Source: Nakaseomyces glabratus (taxonomy: Eukaryota; Ascomycota; Saccharomycetes; Saccharomycetales; Saccharomycetaceae). Taken from it: a stretch of DNA of 64,000 nucleotides. Under the pieces are notes generated by a model. The model saw nothing but the letters and a program-made list of their open reading frames with translations. It was not told the origin of the DNA and ran no database searches. Below, one piece after another: positions 62,237 to 64,000 of this stretch. Location of the stretch: contig NC_088956.1 in NCBI RefSeq assembly GCF_010111755.1, positions 372,001 to 436,000 of the forward strand, read 5' to 3'. The position numbers and the translations under genes are program-made. Numbering within the stretch: position 1 is the first letter of the stretch; each line of letters starts with the position of its first letter.

Positions 62237-63454
62237 TCATATGGTTGTTTTTCCCTTGGTCTTTGCTCGTCTTTCCCTTCTTAACCGACTTTGCATCATT
62301 GAGTAAGTCGCCCTCCTGATTATCGTTTCAAGAATGTTTTTATCATATTCAGGATATTTCACTCTGACGATATCATGTAACTGCTCAATGAGCTGTTTCC
62401 TAGTTTCTTTGTCGGTATCTCTTATCCATGTCTTGTAACCTAATGGATAGTGTAGCTCGTTTTGAAAAATGGATAATATATACTTTTCTCTTTCCAGCGC
62501 TTCTTGAGGTGAACTTAGATTTAGCTTTTTGGCCAAACCAACTGCTGAAAGTCTAGCATCACTGCATTTCTTTGGTTTTCCTTGGTCGGAGCTGGAGCTA
62601 TCAGAAAAGTCTACTACTGAATCTCTTTTAACAGGCTTTCTTCTTTCATGCCTCTGTTCAGGAGATTCTTGAAGATTTTCCAATAAGATACTAGTAGTAT
62701 TCATTGGACTATCATTCCTCAAGAAATCCAAGTTTGAAGTAGGTATAGTGTTGTTGAATTTAGCATTGTTAAGCAATGAGCTAAATGAAGAGCTATCTGC
62801 TGTGACGTCTTCAAATATATCTGTATCATTCAATAGAATGTTTTCGGTGGATTGAACGAACCCTTGCGCGTCGTCCAGCGGCGGCGTTATAGGAGTGTTC
62901 AATCTAAATATACCTTCTCCGTGAAGTTTTAAGTCATTCTTCAAAAAATTGTTGAGGAACTCAGTAGAAGTCAATGTAGCACAATTTATCGTCTCTGTGT
63001 TGCTTGTGATTTCATTGATTTCATTTTGGATAACCCCAGAACCGTTTAACAGCTCGTCGCTCCAGTTAAAATTGAAAAGATTACTCTTCGCCAACGGGGT
63101 CAATGGGCTATCGTTTCCGGACAACGATTCTGGTGATATGTCCTGTACTTTAGTCGATCCGGAGCTGTTTGTCGTTGACCTATTTAGCATATTCTTTGAT
63201 ATGCTGTTGTCATTGTTGTTGAAGGATGAGATGTCTGCCATAGCACTTCCGAATTTCAAATTTAAGTCACGTGCTTGAAACTCGTCCAGTACAGACTCGA
63301 TGTTCTTTGCATTTTCCTGGTTGCTGAAAAAAGGGACAGCTAGCAGATCATTTGAATCAGCCGATGGTGCAGAGAAAGTAATAGAGACATCGTTATCTTG
63401 GCCAGATGTCACGTCTAGGTTAATGTCAAAAGAATATAAATCAGAAGTGAACAT
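62237..63454 (-). CDS. Probable YBL029W counterpart, putative nuclear/transcription-related protein
   Basis: A 405-residue protein when started at the ATG at 63454 (MFTSDLYSFD, with ACC just before the ATG). The frame stays open upstream only through a GTG and leader-like sequence. The first 260 residues are disordered and Ser/Asn/Asp-rich with acidic, hydrophobic patches resembling activation domains. The last about 110 residues form a conserved-looking helical, basic domain: ARLSAVGLAKKLNLSSPQEA at its start, WIRDTDKETRKQLIEQLHDI in its middle, and a lysine/arginine-rich end. The name rests on position: YBL029W is convergent with YBL028C in S. cerevisiae. I cannot confirm it by sequence. 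Confidence 0.7.
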   Translation of the reverse strand: MFTSDLYSFDINLDVTSGQDNDVSITFSAPSADSNDLLAVPFFSNQENAKNIESVLDEFQARDLNLKFGSAMADISSFNNNDNSISKNMLNRSTTNSSGSTKVQDISPESLSGNDSPLTPLAKSNLFNFNWSDELLNGSGVIQNEINEITSNTETINCATLTSTEFLNNFLKNDLKLHGEGIFRLNTPITPPLDDAQGFVQSTENILLNDTDIFEDVTADSSSFSSLLNNAKFNNTIPTSNLDFLRNDSPMNTTSILLENLQESPEQRHERRKPVKRDSVVDFSDSSSSDQGKPKKCSDARLSAVGLAKKLNLSSPQEALEREKYILSIFQNELHYPLGYKTWIRDTDKETRKQLIEQLHDIVRVKYPEYDKNILETIIRRATYSMMQSRLRRERRAKTKGKTTI

Positions 63455-64000
63455 GGTGGATGGGAAATAAAAATTTACTGTGAAGTCTTGTCTTGTCTTG
63501 CGAAATCTTCCTATTGTTCTTGTATATAAGGCTATTATCGCTCTGCGTCTCAATGAATATAAAAGTATTCTCTGTGTTTTTTTTGTCACTGTTTCAATTA
63601 AGTAAAAAATTTATAATTAATCCTTAGGATGCAAGCAAATGTATTTGTTTTAATAATATTGCACTTGCTTTTTCTCTCAATTATCCGTCTTGTATAAAAA
63701 TCTATTCTGTCTAACTTATTTATGTTACATATCACTAAGTTCTTTAAAAAAAAGAATATAGACGCCCGATTGGAAGCGTCAAAGAGAGACATTGCTATCA
63801 TGACTATATATATTACTAATTTAAAAGATTCAATTTTTTTTTTTTATTCTCTCTGTCTTTGGTTTTAAAGTCAAATGAATTAAAATTGTTATTATGTTCA
63901 AAAGAATTGCTAGTTTTTCTTTCACTTTTCATCATAGTTTTTCTTCTCTTTTTGGGCTTTCGGTCAAAGCATATAGAGAAACGGCTGCACAAAGAGAGTC
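63455..64000. promoter_or_regulatory. Upstream region of the probable YBL029W counterpart, to window edge
   Basis: AT-rich DNA with T8-T15 tracts, for example near 63834-63846. The last about 150 bases are T/C-rich on the plus strand, suggesting the leader or promoter of a rightward gene beyond the window. No coding start was seen. Confidence 0.45.

Noticed and set aside
63455..63589. N-terminal extension of the probable YBL029W counterpart
   Set aside because: It would have to begin at GTG, which yeast does not use routinely. The ATG at 63454 has a good context.

Overview
This is about 64 kb of nuclear DNA from a budding yeast of the Saccharomycetaceae. The genes are compact and mostly intronless, and the standard code gives full-length orthologues of well-known Saccharomyces cerevisiae proteins. 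The one intron has the yeast signals GTATGT and TACTAAC. Gene content and order fit a Nakaseomyces species, most likely Candida glabrata (Nakaseomyces glabratus) or a close relative. That assignment is inference from remembered gene order, not a database match.

Layout. (1) 1-10.2 kb is a block matching S. cerevisiae YPL176C-YPL172C: TRE1 (cut by the window edge), SPT14 with an intron, NIP100, MRPL40 and COX10. A THI74/YML018C-type transporter sits between NIP100 and MRPL40, inside a GC-rich island. (2) 10.9-14 kb holds a Hal5/Rtk1-family kinase and a 1.3-kb spacer with a possible broken gene. (3) 14-26 kb is SCJ1, CEF1, EFR3, DML1, a YMR210W orthologue, a YMR209C orthologue and ERG12, all inverted as a unit relative to S. 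cerevisiae. (4) 27-45 kb is GAS3, SKY1, GUA1, TRS130, ESC1, ERG8 and FMP42 in S. cerevisiae order (YMR215W-YMR221C). (5) 44.9-57.2 kb has no credible gene over 12.3 kb and ends at TEC1. (6) 57.2-64 kb is TEC1, an unrecognised 88-codon gene, a YBL028C orthologue and a probable YBL029W counterpart.

The genes are housekeeping functions: GPI-anchor synthesis (SPT14), mevalonate pathway (ERG12, ERG8), GMP synthesis (GUA1), mitochondrial translation and heme A (MRPL40, COX10), ER folding (SCJ1), splicing (CEF1), SR-protein phosphorylation (SKY1), Golgi/endosome traffic (TRS130), plasma-membrane PI4P scaffolding (EFR3), cell wall (GAS3), nuclear periphery (ESC1) and filamentation/mating-type transcription (TEC1). 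Ribosome-biogenesis promoter elements (PAC, RRPE) occur upstream of GUA1, the YBL028C orthologue, CEF1/EFR3, DML1, NIP100 and, unexpectedly, ERG12.

The most unusual feature is the 12.3-kb gene-free tract upstream of the transcription factor gene TEC1. It resembles the very long control regions of fungal cell-fate regulators. I found no virus, transposon, CRISPR array or convincing tRNA, rRNA, centromere or telomerase RNA gene.
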